A stretch of DNA of 64,000 nucleotides. Source: Streptomyces cylindrosporus (GTDB lineage: Bacteria; Actinomycetota; Actinomycetes; Streptomycetales; Streptomycetaceae). Positions within the stretch are counted from its first letter, which is position 1, and every line of letters starts with the position of its first letter. The notes below the pieces were generated by a model. It worked only from the letters and a program-made list of their open reading frames with translations, had not been told where the DNA came from and searched no databases. Positions 24,918 to 33,297 of this stretch are shown piece after piece. The position numbers and the translations under genes were made by a program. The stretch covers positions 434,001 through 498,000 of the forward strand of contig NZ_JALDAY010000008.1 in the NCBI RefSeq assembly GCF_022698165.1. The letters run 5' to 3'.

Positions 24918-25568
24918 GTGAAGAGCAGGAACAGGTGGATCGGGCTGCTGACGACGGCACTGGCTCCGCTGGTGGTGATCGCGGCGCCGGGCTCAGCCTC
25001 CGCGGCGAGCGGCCTGGAGTGCCTGGGCAACTCGGACGGATCGCAGAGCGACATCGCCGGCAACTGGTCGACCAAGCACCAGACACAGTCGGTCTCCGTG
25101 CAGCAGGCGCGCAACACCTGGCAGGACTGGGTCTGGCGCGGCCCCACGTTCCAGTGCCCTTGGAACGTCCCGAGCTGCTCCTACGCCTGGCAGCAGTCGA
25201 AGACGACCGGCTGGAAGTGGTCGGCCGGCCTCAAGGTCAAGCTCCCCGGCGCCCTCAACAAGGCCCTGAGCGAACTCGCCGAGCTCACCCCGTCGTACGA
25301 GCGCAACGGCTCCACCACCACCTCGTACACGTTCACGACCAATCTGCGGCCGGGGCAGTTCGCCCAGCCGATCCAGGTCGTGGAGCGCCGCTGGACGCAG
25401 GGCGTCTACCAGGGCATCTACCACTCCACCGGCAAGTCCTGCCTGCCGAGCCCGACCAGCCCGAACAGCAGGGCGTGGCAGTACACCTGGTCGCCGAACG
25501 AGCGCTGGGGCAGCTGGACGACGAATCTGCGGGTCAGCGACTACGGCACCTACCATGTCTGGTCCTGA
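24918..25568 (+). CDS. Small secreted Trp/Ser-rich hypothetical protein
   Basis: 216 residues from GTG 24918, with GAGGAG eight bases upstream. A clear signal peptide (VKSRNRWIG, hydrophobic core, SASAAS cleavage) precedes a mature part of about 185 residues rich in Trp, Ser and Thr, with five Cys residues (LECLG, FQCPW, SCSY, KSCLP) that could form disulfides. I recognise no family. The Trp-rich beta-like pattern (KWSAGLKVKL, SYTFTTNLRPGQFAQPI) would fit a secreted beta-sandwich. Divergent from the sedolisin gene, so a substrate or inhibitor relationship is possible but not shown. Confidence 0.75.
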   Translation: MKSRNRWIGLLTTALAPLVVIAAPGSASAASGLECLGNSDGSQSDIAGNWSTKHQTQSVSVQQARNTWQDWVWRGPTFQCPWNVPSCSYAWQQSKTTGWKWSAGLKVKLPGALNKALSELAELTPSYERNGSTTTSYTFTTNLRPGQFAQPIQVVERRWTQGVYQGIYHSTGKSCLPSPTSPNSRAWQYTWSPNERWGSWTTNLRVSDYGTYHVWS

Positions 25569-25601
25569 GCGGCGGGGCGGGAAGCAACAGGGCCTGATCC
25601 C

Positions 25602-26210
25602 ATGACGGTTCGTCGTTTCCTCCGTGCTGCCGCCCTCGGCACGAGCACGGTGCTGGCGCTCGGCCCGCTGGCCGCCTGCGACGGCACCGGCCACTCCGCG
25701 GCCCCGGCCGCGGGTGGCAGCACCCCGCCCGCCGCCGGTTCGGTGCGGACGCTGCCGCCGTCCGAGCTGTGCACGGTACTGACCCGGGGCGTCGCCGAGC
25801 GGCTGGTCCCCGGCGCCCGGCTCACCACCCGGGTCGGCCCCGACAAGGGCAGCGCCCCGGACGTCTGCGGCTACGCCGCCGCCGACGGCACGGCCTCGCT
25901 GTCCCTCACCCCGGCCTCACGCGCGTACCCGGCCGAACTGGCCGCCGCCCACGACCTGCGCGCGCACCCGGGCCCGGCCGGCATGCGCGACGTGCGGGTC
26001 GAGAGCGTCGGCGGTCTGGGCCGGCGGGCCTTCCGGGAGAGCGCGTATCAGGTCCGGGCGGGCGAGCACCTCACGTTCGTGGTGTGGAACGCGGGGACCC
26101 GGACCTGGGTGCTGACCTCGGCGACCACGGCGAAGGGGGCCGCCGCGGCGTACGACGGGCTGGTCGAGGTGGCCCGGTCCATCACGGCGAAGCTGCCCGT
26201 CCGCCGGTGA
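25602..26210 (+). CDS. Lipoprotein of unknown function (DUF3558-like)
   Basis: 202 residues with a lipoprotein signal (LGPLAACDG, Cys near residue 27), then a Pro/Gly/Ala-rich linker and a domain from about residue 50. The pattern LCTVLTRGVAERLVPGA, then CGYAAADGTASLSLTP, then a late YDGLVEVARSI helix resembles DUF3558-type actinobacterial lipoproteins; the match is by general pattern. The protein would be anchored at the outer face of the membrane. It is 33 bases after the secreted-protein gene on the same strand, and convergent with the HTH gene 8 bases downstream. Confidence 0.72.
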   Translation: MTVRRFLRAAALGTSTVLALGPLAACDGTGHSAAPAAGGSTPPAAGSVRTLPPSELCTVLTRGVAERLVPGARLTTRVGPDKGSAPDVCGYAAADGTASLSLTPASRAYPAELAAAHDLRAHPGPAGMRDVRVESVGGLGRRAFRESAYQVRAGEHLTFVVWNAGTRTWVLTSATTAKGAAAAYDGLVEVARSITAKLPVRR

Positions 26211-26217
26211 GCCGGGC

Positions 26218-27504
26218 TCAGTCCTCCACCTTGCTCCACTCGCTGCCGCCCAGCGGGTAGACGTAGTGGGTACGGCCCTTCGCGGTGCAGGTGCGGAACG
26301 GCGTGCCGGCGTTGTCGACGTGGACCGTGCCGTGGCGGTTGCCGCTGGACCACTCCAGGCTGAGGTCCCAGCGGACGTCGCTCGCGTCGGTGTGGGCGAC
26401 GACGTAGAAGACCTCGGGGTCGGACTCGCTGACCTTGTACGGGAAGTCGCGCTGCCCGCCCTTCACGGTCACCGTGGGGCTGCCCCGGTCGAGGTCGACA
26501 TCGAACGACTTGGTCTCCACGGGGCCACCGCAGCCGTCGCCCATGTGGTAGTCGTTCCAGGCGAGCGGCGCGCCCTTGCTGACGATGCGTACGTGCAGTG
26601 CTTCGAGTACGACGGTGTCGGCGCCGGTGCCCTGGACGGTGAGCGCGACCTCCTGCTGGCCCGCGGAGACGGCCCCGTAGGCGGCGGCCCAGCGCGGGGC
26701 GTCCGGTTCGGTGGCCGGCGGGCCGACCTGCCCGGGTTCGCTGTCGACCAGGAACTCCTGGCTGCACGGCTGGTCATAGACGTACGGCCGGACGCCGACG
26801 GTGAGTGGTACGGCGGCGCTGTCACCGGCGGGGGCGGTGTTCTGCCCGCCGCCCTTCGAGGTGCCGGACGCGGTGGCGGAGGCCGACTCGGACGCGGACG
26901 GCTCGGTGCCCTTCTTGCTCGCGGACGGGTCGGCGGACTGCCGCACGGTACCGGTGGCGCCGGCCGTCGTCTCCGACGAACCGCCCGCCCGCTGCTTCGC
27001 CTTGCCGTCCTCGCCGCCGAACGGCGCCCCGAGCGCGAACACGGTGGCGCCCAGCACGGCGGCGACGGCCACGGAGGCGATGAGGAGGGTACGGCGCCGG
27101 TTCGGGCGGGGCGGGGAGGCGGGTGCCGGCGTGCTCGCGCTCGGGAGGTCCACGACGACCTGGGTGTCGTCGGCGACCGGGGCTTCGATCTCGTCAACGG
27201 CCGGTGCGGGCAGGTCGGCCGGGTCGTCGGCCTCCGCCCTGCGTCCGCGCGCCGCGTCCGCCAGGATCCAGCGCCGGTGCAGTTCCACCAGCTCGTGCGG
27301 GGTCGCCCGGCAGACCCGCGCGAGGCGTTCGACCGGTGCGTACTCCACCGGCACGGCGGTGCCGTTGCAGTAGCGGTGCAGCGTCGACGTACTCATGTGC
27401 AGACGTTTCGCGAGCGCGCCGTAGCTCAGCCCCGAGCGGTCCTTGAGCTCGCGCAACAGCTGCGCGAACGCCTCGGACTCGTCAGCCCCTGTTGCTCCAG
27501 ACAC
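26218..27504 (-). CDS. Membrane-anchored XRE-type HTH protein with extracellular domain
   Basis: 428 residues. Residues 10-75 are an XRE helix-turn-helix (LKDRSGLSYGALAKRLHMSTSTLHRYCNG). A membrane helix follows the basic RPNRRRTL at about 135-155, then a Ser/Thr-rich linker and a C-terminal domain (about 245-428) with three or more Cys residues (YDQPCSQEF, MGDGCGG, FRTCTAKG). The topology is cytoplasmic DNA-binding domain and extracytoplasmic domain in one chain, as in one-component transmembrane regulators. Ligand and targets are unknown. GTG start with GAGGGG upstream. Confidence 0.82.
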   Translation of the reverse strand: MSGATGADESEAFAQLLRELKDRSGLSYGALAKRLHMSTSTLHRYCNGTAVPVEYAPVERLARVCRATPHELVELHRRWILADAARGRRAEADDPADLPAPAVDEIEAPVADDTQVVVDLPSASTPAPASPPRPNRRRTLLIASVAVAAVLGATVFALGAPFGGEDGKAKQRAGGSSETTAGATGTVRQSADPSASKKGTEPSASESASATASGTSKGGGQNTAPAGDSAAVPLTVGVRPYVYDQPCSQEFLVDSEPGQVGPPATEPDAPRWAAAYGAVSAGQQEVALTVQGTGADTVVLEALHVRIVSKGAPLAWNDYHMGDGCGGPVETKSFDVDLDRGSPTVTVKGGQRDFPYKVSESDPEVFYVVAHTDASDVRWDLSLEWSSGNRHGTVHVDNAGTPFRTCTAKGRTHYVYPLGGSEWSKVED

Positions 27505-27601
27505 CCGGTCCCCTCAACCTCTGCGTCTCACCCACAAGCTCCGGCCATCCAATCACCACAGCCACCCGAACACGGAAGGGGCGCGGCGCCGGACGGGGAC
27601 C

Positions 27602-28372
27602 TCAGCGGACCGGGAAGCCGAACGAGTAGCCCTGGGTCTTGAGCCACGGGAGGATCTGGCGCAGGGCCTCGACGGTCTGGGAGCGGTCGCCGCCCGCGTC
27701 GTGGAAGAGGATCGTCGGGCCGTTGGGGAGCTCCTGCTCGACCGTGGTGACGATGGCGTCCGTGCCGGGGCGTTCGAAGTCCTTGGAGTCCACGTTCCAG
27801 CCCAGCGGTCGCATGCCGCGGGAGGCGGCCAGCTTGCGGCTGTAGGGGGTGAACGCGCCGCCGGGCGCCCGGTAGTACATGGGCCGTACGCCCCCGGACG
27901 CCTCGGTGATCATGCGCTCGGCGTCGAGTATCTCCTTGGACTGGTAGGCCTCGGACTTCTTGTCCATGGTGGTGTCGTGCGACACCGAGTGGTCGCACAG
28001 CCGGTGCCCGGCCGCGACCACCTGCTTCACCAGGTCCGGGTGGGCCTGGGCCTGCGTCCCCACCATGCAGAAGGTCGCCTTCACCCCGTACTGCCGCAGC
28101 ACGTCGAGGACCTGGGGCGTCCAGGTCGGGTCGGGCCCGTCGTCGATGGTGATGTTGACGCCGCGCGCGCCCTTGTCCGAGGCGTGCGCGATGGTCACGT
28201 CGACCGGCTTGACGGCGGCCGGGGAGGCCGAAGCGGCGGACTTCGGCGAGGAGTTGCCCACGGCACCGGCCTGCGCGGTCCACACCGAGGCACCGGTGGC
28301 CAGCATGGTCACCCCGAGCGCCGCCCCGAGCACCTTGCCGTACCAGCCCCGCCCGCCGCCGTGCCGCGCCAT
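27602..28372 (-). CDS. Secreted polysaccharide deacetylase (CE4/NodB family)
   Basis: 256 residues. An N-terminal hydrophobic segment (residues 12-32) serves as signal peptide or anchor. The NodB motifs are complete: TIDDGP (motif 1, catalytic Asp pair), HSVSH (motif 2, metal-binding His pair), RAPGG (motif 3), a GWNVDSKDF Trp/Asp motif 4 and ILFHD (motif 5). It removes N-acetyl groups from peptidoglycan, chitin or related polymers with a divalent metal, outside the membrane. Standalone gene, same strand as the HTH gene 97 bases downstream. Confidence 0.93.
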   Translation of the reverse strand: MARHGGGRGWYGKVLGAALGVTMLATGASVWTAQAGAVGNSSPKSAASASPAAVKPVDVTIAHASDKGARGVNITIDDGPDPTWTPQVLDVLRQYGVKATFCMVGTQAQAHPDLVKQVVAAGHRLCDHSVSHDTTMDKKSEAYQSKEILDAERMITEASGGVRPMYYRAPGGAFTPYSRKLAASRGMRPLGWNVDSKDFERPGTDAIVTTVEQELPNGPTILFHDAGGDRSQTVEALRQILPWLKTQGYSFGFPVR

Positions 28373-28545
28373 GTCCGCCCCGCCTTCCCCTGATTCACCA
28401 CTGTTCCGTCGCTCACCTCGCGACCAACTGGCATGACGAGGAAAGCCGGCCGGGGGATCCGTCCGTTACCGATCACGGACAATTCCGGGGGAGTTCGCGG
28501 ACAACTCGGGGCGCGTGAGGTGCGCGTACGCGCCGTCCGGGCGTC

Positions 28546-29895
28546 TCAGCGGGCCACCGACTCCGGCACCTCGCCCGCCTTCCGCGGCTGGAAGAACACC
28601 GCGTCCCGCGTCTCGCGCATGGTGACGTACACGATCAGGGAGACCGCCGAGCAGGCCGTGACGTACCAGTAGAAGCCGGACTCCATGCCCGCGTCCTTGA
28701 ACCACAGCGCCACGTACTCGGCGGTACCGCCGAACAGGGCGTTGGCGATCGCGTAGGGCAGCGCGACGCCGAGGGCGCGCACATGGGCGGGGAACATCTC
28801 GGCCTTCACCACGCCGCTGATCGAGGTGTAGCCGGTGATGATCACCAGGCCGGTCAGCATGAGCGCGAAGGCCCCGCCCGCCGTCGTGACGTGGCCCAGG
28901 GCCGTCATGAGCGGCACGGTGCCCAGGACCGCGCCGACGGCGAAGGCGATCAGCAGCGGGCGCCGGCCCACCCGGTCGGAGAGCGCGCCGGCCAGCGGCT
29001 GGATCAGCATCATGACCGCGATGGCGGCGAAGCTGACGAGCGCCGCGTCGGTCTTGCTGAGGCCCGCCGTGTTGGAGAGGTACTTGGTCATGTACGTCGA
29101 GTACGTGTAGTCGCACAGCGTGCCGCCCATGCTGAACGCGATGATCAGCAGGAACTCCCGCTTGTATTCGAGCAGTCCGCGAAGGGTGCCGCGCCGGTCC
29201 GGCGCCGGGCCGTCCGCGCCGGTCCCGTCCAGCTCCTCGTACGCCTCCGTCTCCAGCAGGTTGCGGCGCAGCCAGAAGATGCCCGCCGCGCCGACCGCCC
29301 CGACGACGAACGGGACGCGCCAGCCCCAGGAGGAGAGCGTCGCCTCGGACATGGTGTGCTGCAGGGCGATCTGGAGGGCGAGGCCGACGAGCTGGCCGAG
29401 CTTCATCGACACCATCTGGAAGCTGGAGAAGAAGCCGCGCCGGCCGGGCGCCGAGGCCTCGGTCAGATAGGTGGCGCTGGCCGCGTACTCGCCGCCGACC
29501 GACAGGCCCTGAAGCAGCCGCGCGACCAGCAGGACCGCGGCGCCGAAGTAGCCGACCTGGTCGTACGTCGGCGCGATCGCGATGAGTATGGCGCTCAGGG
29601 ACATCAGCGTCACGGTGGTGGTGAGCGCCGACTTGCGGCCCTTGCGGTCGCCGATCCGGCCGAGCAGCCAGCCGCCGACCGGGCGCATGAAGAAGCCGAC
29701 GGCGAAGATGCCCGCGGTGCGCAGCAGCTGCGCGGTGGAGTTCCCCTCGGGGAAGAACGCCGAGGCGAAGTAGACGGAGAAGGTGGAATAGACGAACCAG
29801 TCGTACCACTCGATCATGTTGCCGACCGAGCCGCCGATCATCGCCTTCCACGGGCTGCGGGGGGCGGGGGCGGGGAGTGTGGGTGTCGTGGCCAC
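28546..29895 (-). CDS. MHS-family MFS permease (metabolite:H+ symporter)
   Basis: 449 residues, twelve membrane helices. GNMIEWYDWFVYSTFSVYF is the typical first helix of the metabolite:H+ symporter group (KgtP, ProP, ShiA, CitH). The MFS A motif is GRIGDRKGRKSAL after helix 2, with a second GALSDRVGRRPLL between helices 8 and 9. The substrate is probably an organic acid such as alpha-ketoglutarate or citrate, or an osmolyte; the sequence alone does not decide. GTG start with AAGGA seven bases upstream. It diverges from the RR-HK-TAXI operon, whose regulator may control it. Confidence 0.9.
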   Translation of the reverse strand: MATTPTLPAPAPRSPWKAMIGGSVGNMIEWYDWFVYSTFSVYFASAFFPEGNSTAQLLRTAGIFAVGFFMRPVGGWLLGRIGDRKGRKSALTTTVTLMSLSAILIAIAPTYDQVGYFGAAVLLVARLLQGLSVGGEYAASATYLTEASAPGRRGFFSSFQMVSMKLGQLVGLALQIALQHTMSEATLSSWGWRVPFVVGAVGAAGIFWLRRNLLETEAYEELDGTGADGPAPDRRGTLRGLLEYKREFLLIIAFSMGGTLCDYTYSTYMTKYLSNTAGLSKTDAALVSFAAIAVMMLIQPLAGALSDRVGRRPLLIAFAVGAVLGTVPLMTALGHVTTAGGAFALMLTGLVIITGYTSISGVVKAEMFPAHVRALGVALPYAIANALFGGTAEYVALWFKDAGMESGFYWYVTACSAVSLIVYVTMRETRDAVFFQPRKAGEVPESVAR

Positions 29896-30012
29896 AGCGA
29901 GTCCTTCCTCTGGGTCGCTGTAGCGTCGGCGGCCGCGTCCGGCGGGCCGAGACCCCCGGACGCAGAACTAACCCTTCCTTAACATGCCGCTACGACAGCC
30001 TCCCGCGAGATT

Positions 30013-30036
30013 GTTCACAGAATCGTTCACAGAATC
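30013..30036. promoter_or_regulatory. Perfect tandem 12-base repeat before the response regulator gene
   Basis: GTTCACAGAATC occurs twice in direct succession, ending 17 bases before the ATG. Tandem direct repeats are typical of OmpR/PhoB-type regulator sites, so this may be the autoregulatory site of the adjacent regulator. Confidence 0.5.
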
Positions 30037-30053
30037 GGCGGGATACTGGGGCG

Positions 30054-30719
30054 ATGCGCATTCTGCTCGCCGAGGACGACGACGGGGTGGCCGCCGCGCT
30101 CGTCGAGGTGCTGTACGACCACGGTCACCTCACCCGGCGCGTGCGGCACGGCCGGGACGTGCTCACCTACCACCGCAGCGCCGACCTGCTCCTTCTCGAC
30201 CTCGGCCTGCCCGACACCGACGGCCTGGACGTGCTGCGCGCACTGCGGGCGGTCAGCGGTGTGTCCGTGGTGATCCTCACCGCGCGCGGCGACGAGCGCT
30301 CGGTCGTCCGGGGGCTGCGGCTCGGGGCGGACGACTACCTGGTCAAGCCGGTACGGCTGGCCGAGCTGCTGGCCCGTATCGACGCCGTCACCCGGCGGGC
30401 CGCCGCGGCGGCCCCGGAGGCCCGCGCGGCGCGGGCGGTACGGGTCGGTGACGTGGAGGTGGACCTCGACGCGCACCGGGTCCGGGTCGGCGGGGCGGAG
30501 GTCGAGCTGACCGCCAAGGAGTTCGCCGTCCTCGCCGTACTGGCGGGCCGGGCGGGTACGGCGGTCAGCCGGCAGCAACTCCTCGACGAGGTGTGGGGCG
30601 ACGCCTTCCACGCCGTCTCCCGCTCCCTGGACGTCCATCTCACCCAGCTGCGGGCCAAGTTGGACAGGCCCGGACTGCTCACGACGATCCGCGGCTTCGG
30701 CTACCGCTTCGGCGAGTGA
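30054..30719 (+). CDS. OmpR-family response regulator (TctD/QseB-like)
   Basis: 221 residues. The receiver domain has AEDDDGVAAAL, phosphoacceptor D49 in LLLDLGLPD, and the conserved Lys in DYLVKPVRL. The winged-helix output domain (about 128-219) includes ELTAKEFAVLAVL and TIRGFGYRF. It is followed nine bases later by its kinase gene and then by a TAXI-type solute-binding protein gene, an arrangement reminiscent of TctDE, where an RR-HK pair controls organic-acid transport. The MHS permease gene lies divergently upstream. A tandem 12-base repeat sits just before the ATG. Confidence 0.93.
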   Translation: MRILLAEDDDGVAAALVEVLYDHGHLTRRVRHGRDVLTYHRSADLLLLDLGLPDTDGLDVLRALRAVSGVSVVILTARGDERSVVRGLRLGADDYLVKPVRLAELLARIDAVTRRAAAAAPEARAARAVRVGDVEVDLDAHRVRVGGAEVELTAKEFAVLAVLAGRAGTAVSRQQLLDEVWGDAFHAVSRSLDVHLTQLRAKLDRPGLLTTIRGFGYRFGE

Positions 30720-30728
30720 GGGGACGGC

Positions 30729-32135
30729 ATGCGGACCCGGGTACAGGCCGCGCTGCTGGCGTTCGCCGTGTTCGCGGTGGCCGCGTTCGCCGTACCGCTG
30801 CTGCTGTTCACCGCGTCCGACCGCACCCAGCAGCTGGTGCTCGCGCGCAGCGCCGACCTGGACCGTTTCGCCGCCCTCATGGACCAGGCCGCGGCGACCG
30901 GCGACACCTCGTCGATCAGGGCCGAGGCGCGCCGCTACACCCAGCTGTACGGGGAGGCCCTCGTCGTCACGGACACGCGCCGCGCCCCCGTCGTCCAGAC
31001 CGGCGGCATGCGGGCCGCCGACCCGGCCGTCGCCCGGCTGGTCGAGGCGGCCCTGCGCAACGCCACCACCGAGCCCGGTGGCACGCTGCACGCCTGGTCG
31101 CGCGGGTACGCGATGTTCGCCGAGCCCGCGGGCACGGGGACCCAGGTGTCGGGGGCGGTGGTGCTGCGGGCCTCGGTGCGGGCGGCGGCGTACGACATCA
31201 CCTGGCGCTGGGCGGCCGTCCTCGCGGGCACCACGCTGGTGGCGCTGGCCTGCACGGTCCTCGCGCGGGCCGCCACCCGCTGGGTGGTGAGCCCGCTGAG
31301 CCGCCTCGACCGCGCGGTCGGCCGGCTCGCGGCGGGGCTCCCGCCGGAGCAGACCAGAACCGGCGGACCCCCCGAGCTGCGGCAACTGGCCGCCGGATTC
31401 AACCGCATGGCGCGTACGGTCACCGCGGCCCTGGAGCAGCAGCGGCGGCTCGTCGCCGACACCTCCCACCAGATGCGCAACCCGATGGCCGCGCTCCGGC
31501 TGCGGGTGGACGCCCTGCACGCCCATCTCCCGGCCTCCGCCGACCGCACGTACACCGGCGTGACCACCGAACTCGACCGGCTGGAGACCCTGCTGGACGA
31601 CATGCTCGCGCTCGCCGCCGCGGAGCACCGGGCCGGCGAGCTGGCGGTGACCGACGGATCGGACGCCCACTGCGACGCGGCGGCGGTCGCCCGCGGTCGG
31701 CACGAACTGTGGGAACCGCTGGCCCGCGGCGCGGGCGCCCGGCTCACCACCCGGGCCGGCACCCCGGTCACCGCCGCCTGCACGGACCGCGAACTCGCCC
31801 AGATCACGGACATCCTGCTGGACAACGCCATCAAGTACGCGGGCCCGAACGCGGAGATCACCCTCACCTGCACCACCGAAGGCCCGCTCGCGGTCCTCAC
31901 GGTGACGGACGACGGCCCCGGCCTGGACGCGGAGGAACTCCCGCAGGCCACGACGAGGTTCTGGCGCGCAGCCGGACGGACGGGGGCGACCGGTACGGGT
32001 CTCGGTCTGGCCATCGCGGAGCAGCTGGTGGCGGGCCGCGGAGGCCGGCTGGAACTGGAGGGGGTCCAGCCGCGGGGGCTCCGGGTCAGGGCGACGCTGC
32101 CCCGCGTCCACGCCGACGTGGACGGCGGGCGATGA
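30729..32135 (+). CDS. Sensor histidine kinase (TctE/QseC-like)
   Basis: 468 residues. Two membrane helices (about 7-29 and 158-180) flank an extracytoplasmic sensor loop of 130 residues. A HAMP domain (RWVVSPLSRLDRAVGRL) leads to a HisKA box DTSHQMRNPMAALRLRV with H247. The HATPase domain has the N box (ILLDNAIKYAG), G1 (DDGPGLD) and G2 (GTGLGLAIAE). The H box with QMRNPMAAL instead of ELRTPL is a Streptomyces-type variant. Its stop overlaps the start of the TAXI protein gene by four bases (ATGA), so kinase and binding protein are made together. Confidence 0.93.
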   Translation: MRTRVQAALLAFAVFAVAAFAVPLLLFTASDRTQQLVLARSADLDRFAALMDQAAATGDTSSIRAEARRYTQLYGEALVVTDTRRAPVVQTGGMRAADPAVARLVEAALRNATTEPGGTLHAWSRGYAMFAEPAGTGTQVSGAVVLRASVRAAAYDITWRWAAVLAGTTLVALACTVLARAATRWVVSPLSRLDRAVGRLAAGLPPEQTRTGGPPELRQLAAGFNRMARTVTAALEQQRRLVADTSHQMRNPMAALRLRVDALHAHLPASADRTYTGVTTELDRLETLLDDMLALAAAEHRAGELAVTDGSDAHCDAAAVARGRHELWEPLARGAGARLTTRAGTPVTAACTDRELAQITDILLDNAIKYAGPNAEITLTCTTEGPLAVLTVTDDGPGLDAEELPQATTRFWRAAGRTGATGTGLGLAIAEQLVAGRGGRLELEGVQPRGLRVRATLPRVHADVDGGR

Positions 32136-33148
32136 GCCCGCGCGCGGCGGGGCGCCGCGCCCACGACCGCCGTACCGCCCTGCGTGCCGTGGCCGGTGCG
32201 GCGATCGGCGTCGGGCTCGGTGGGGCGCTCGTGGGGGACGCCTCGCGGCGGAGTGCCGGCACGCCGAGCGGTGTGCTGCGGCTGGCGACCGGTGAACCCC
32301 AGGGGCTGCACGCCGCGTTCGGGCATCTGCTGGCCGCTGAACTCGAAGCGGAGTACCCCCGCCTGCGCTGCCGTGTCCTCACCACCGCGGCCAGCGTCGC
32401 CAACATCGAGCTGCTGCGCGACCGCCGCGCCGACCTCGCGCTCGCCCTCACCGACACCACCCGGGCCGCCGCCGAGGGCACGGACCCCTTCCCGGCCCCG
32501 GTGCCGCTGCGGGCCATCGGCCGGGTCTACGAGACGTACCTCCAGTTCGCCGTGCGCTCCGACCTGCCCGTGCGTGCCGTGTCCGACCTCGCCGGTCACA
32601 CGGTGTGGCTCGGCGCGGCCGGATCGGGCGGGGCCGTGCTCGGCGAGCGGATCCTGCGCGCGGCGGGGCTCACGCCGGGGGACGACGTCCGGGTACGGCA
32701 CCTGCAGATGGACTCCGTGGCCCGCGCGGTGCGTTCGGGTTCCGTCGAGGCCGTGCTCGTCGTGGGCGGCGTGCCCATCCCCGTCCTCTCGGACCTCGAC
32801 GACTCGCCCGGCCTGCGCTTCCTTCCGCTGGCCGGTCTGCTGCCCCGGCTCGGCGGCCGCGCCGGTCTGGCCGGTTCGGGTCTTTCAGAGGTACGGCTGC
32901 CGGCGGGCGCGTACCGGGCGGCGGGCGGTGTGGCCACGATCGGCGTGTCCAACCTGCTGCTGTGCCGCCCCGACCTGCCCGTCCACGTGGCCGACGCACT
33001 CACCCGCACACTGGTCCGCCGGGCCACCGCACTGGTCCCGGCCCACGCCGTCGGCACCCAGTTCCTGGACGTCGGCAGTCTGATCGGCACCGGCAGCATC
33101 GCCCTGCATCCCGGGGCGGTCGCGGCGTACCGCTCGCTGCACGGCTGA
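32132..33148 (+). CDS. TAXI-family solute-binding protein without TRAP permease
   Basis: 338 residues. The N-terminus DRRTALRAVAGAAIGVGLGGAL looks like a twin-arginine or Sec signal. The mature protein has the TAXI/NMT1-like pattern: LRLATGEPQG (strand 1), DLALALTDTT, LQFAVRSDLPVRAVSDLAGHTVWLGAAGSG and VLVVGGVPIP. Such proteins bind small carboxylates such as glutamate and normally feed a DctQM-fused TRAP permease. No TRAP membrane gene is near. Because it is translationally coupled to the sensor kinase, it may act as the ligand-receptor for that kinase. This is inference. Confidence 0.85.
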   Translation: MSPRAAGRRAHDRRTALRAVAGAAIGVGLGGALVGDASRRSAGTPSGVLRLATGEPQGLHAAFGHLLAAELEAEYPRLRCRVLTTAASVANIELLRDRRADLALALTDTTRAAAEGTDPFPAPVPLRAIGRVYETYLQFAVRSDLPVRAVSDLAGHTVWLGAAGSGGAVLGERILRAAGLTPGDDVRVRHLQMDSVARAVRSGSVEAVLVVGGVPIPVLSDLDDSPGLRFLPLAGLLPRLGGRAGLAGSGLSEVRLPAGAYRAAGGVATIGVSNLLLCRPDLPVHVADALTRTLVRRATALVPAHAVGTQFLDVGSLIGTGSIALHPGAVAAYRSLHG

Positions 33149-33297
33149 GATCCGGCGGTGTGAGCTGATCCAGGACATGAAAGGGCCGTCGAGACTTCCG
33201 GGATCATGCACTGCGCGGCCGTCGGCGCGGTGTCACCCTTGCGCGTGCGGCACACGGAGCGTGGCCGTTCGGGGGATCCGGGGGGCGGGCGAGCAGG
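33149..33297. other. Intergenic region between TAXI and YqiJ-like genes
   Basis: 149 bases with no open frame of coding character, no clear hairpin and no obvious promoter hexamers. The next gene begins at GTG 33298. Confidence 0.4.
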
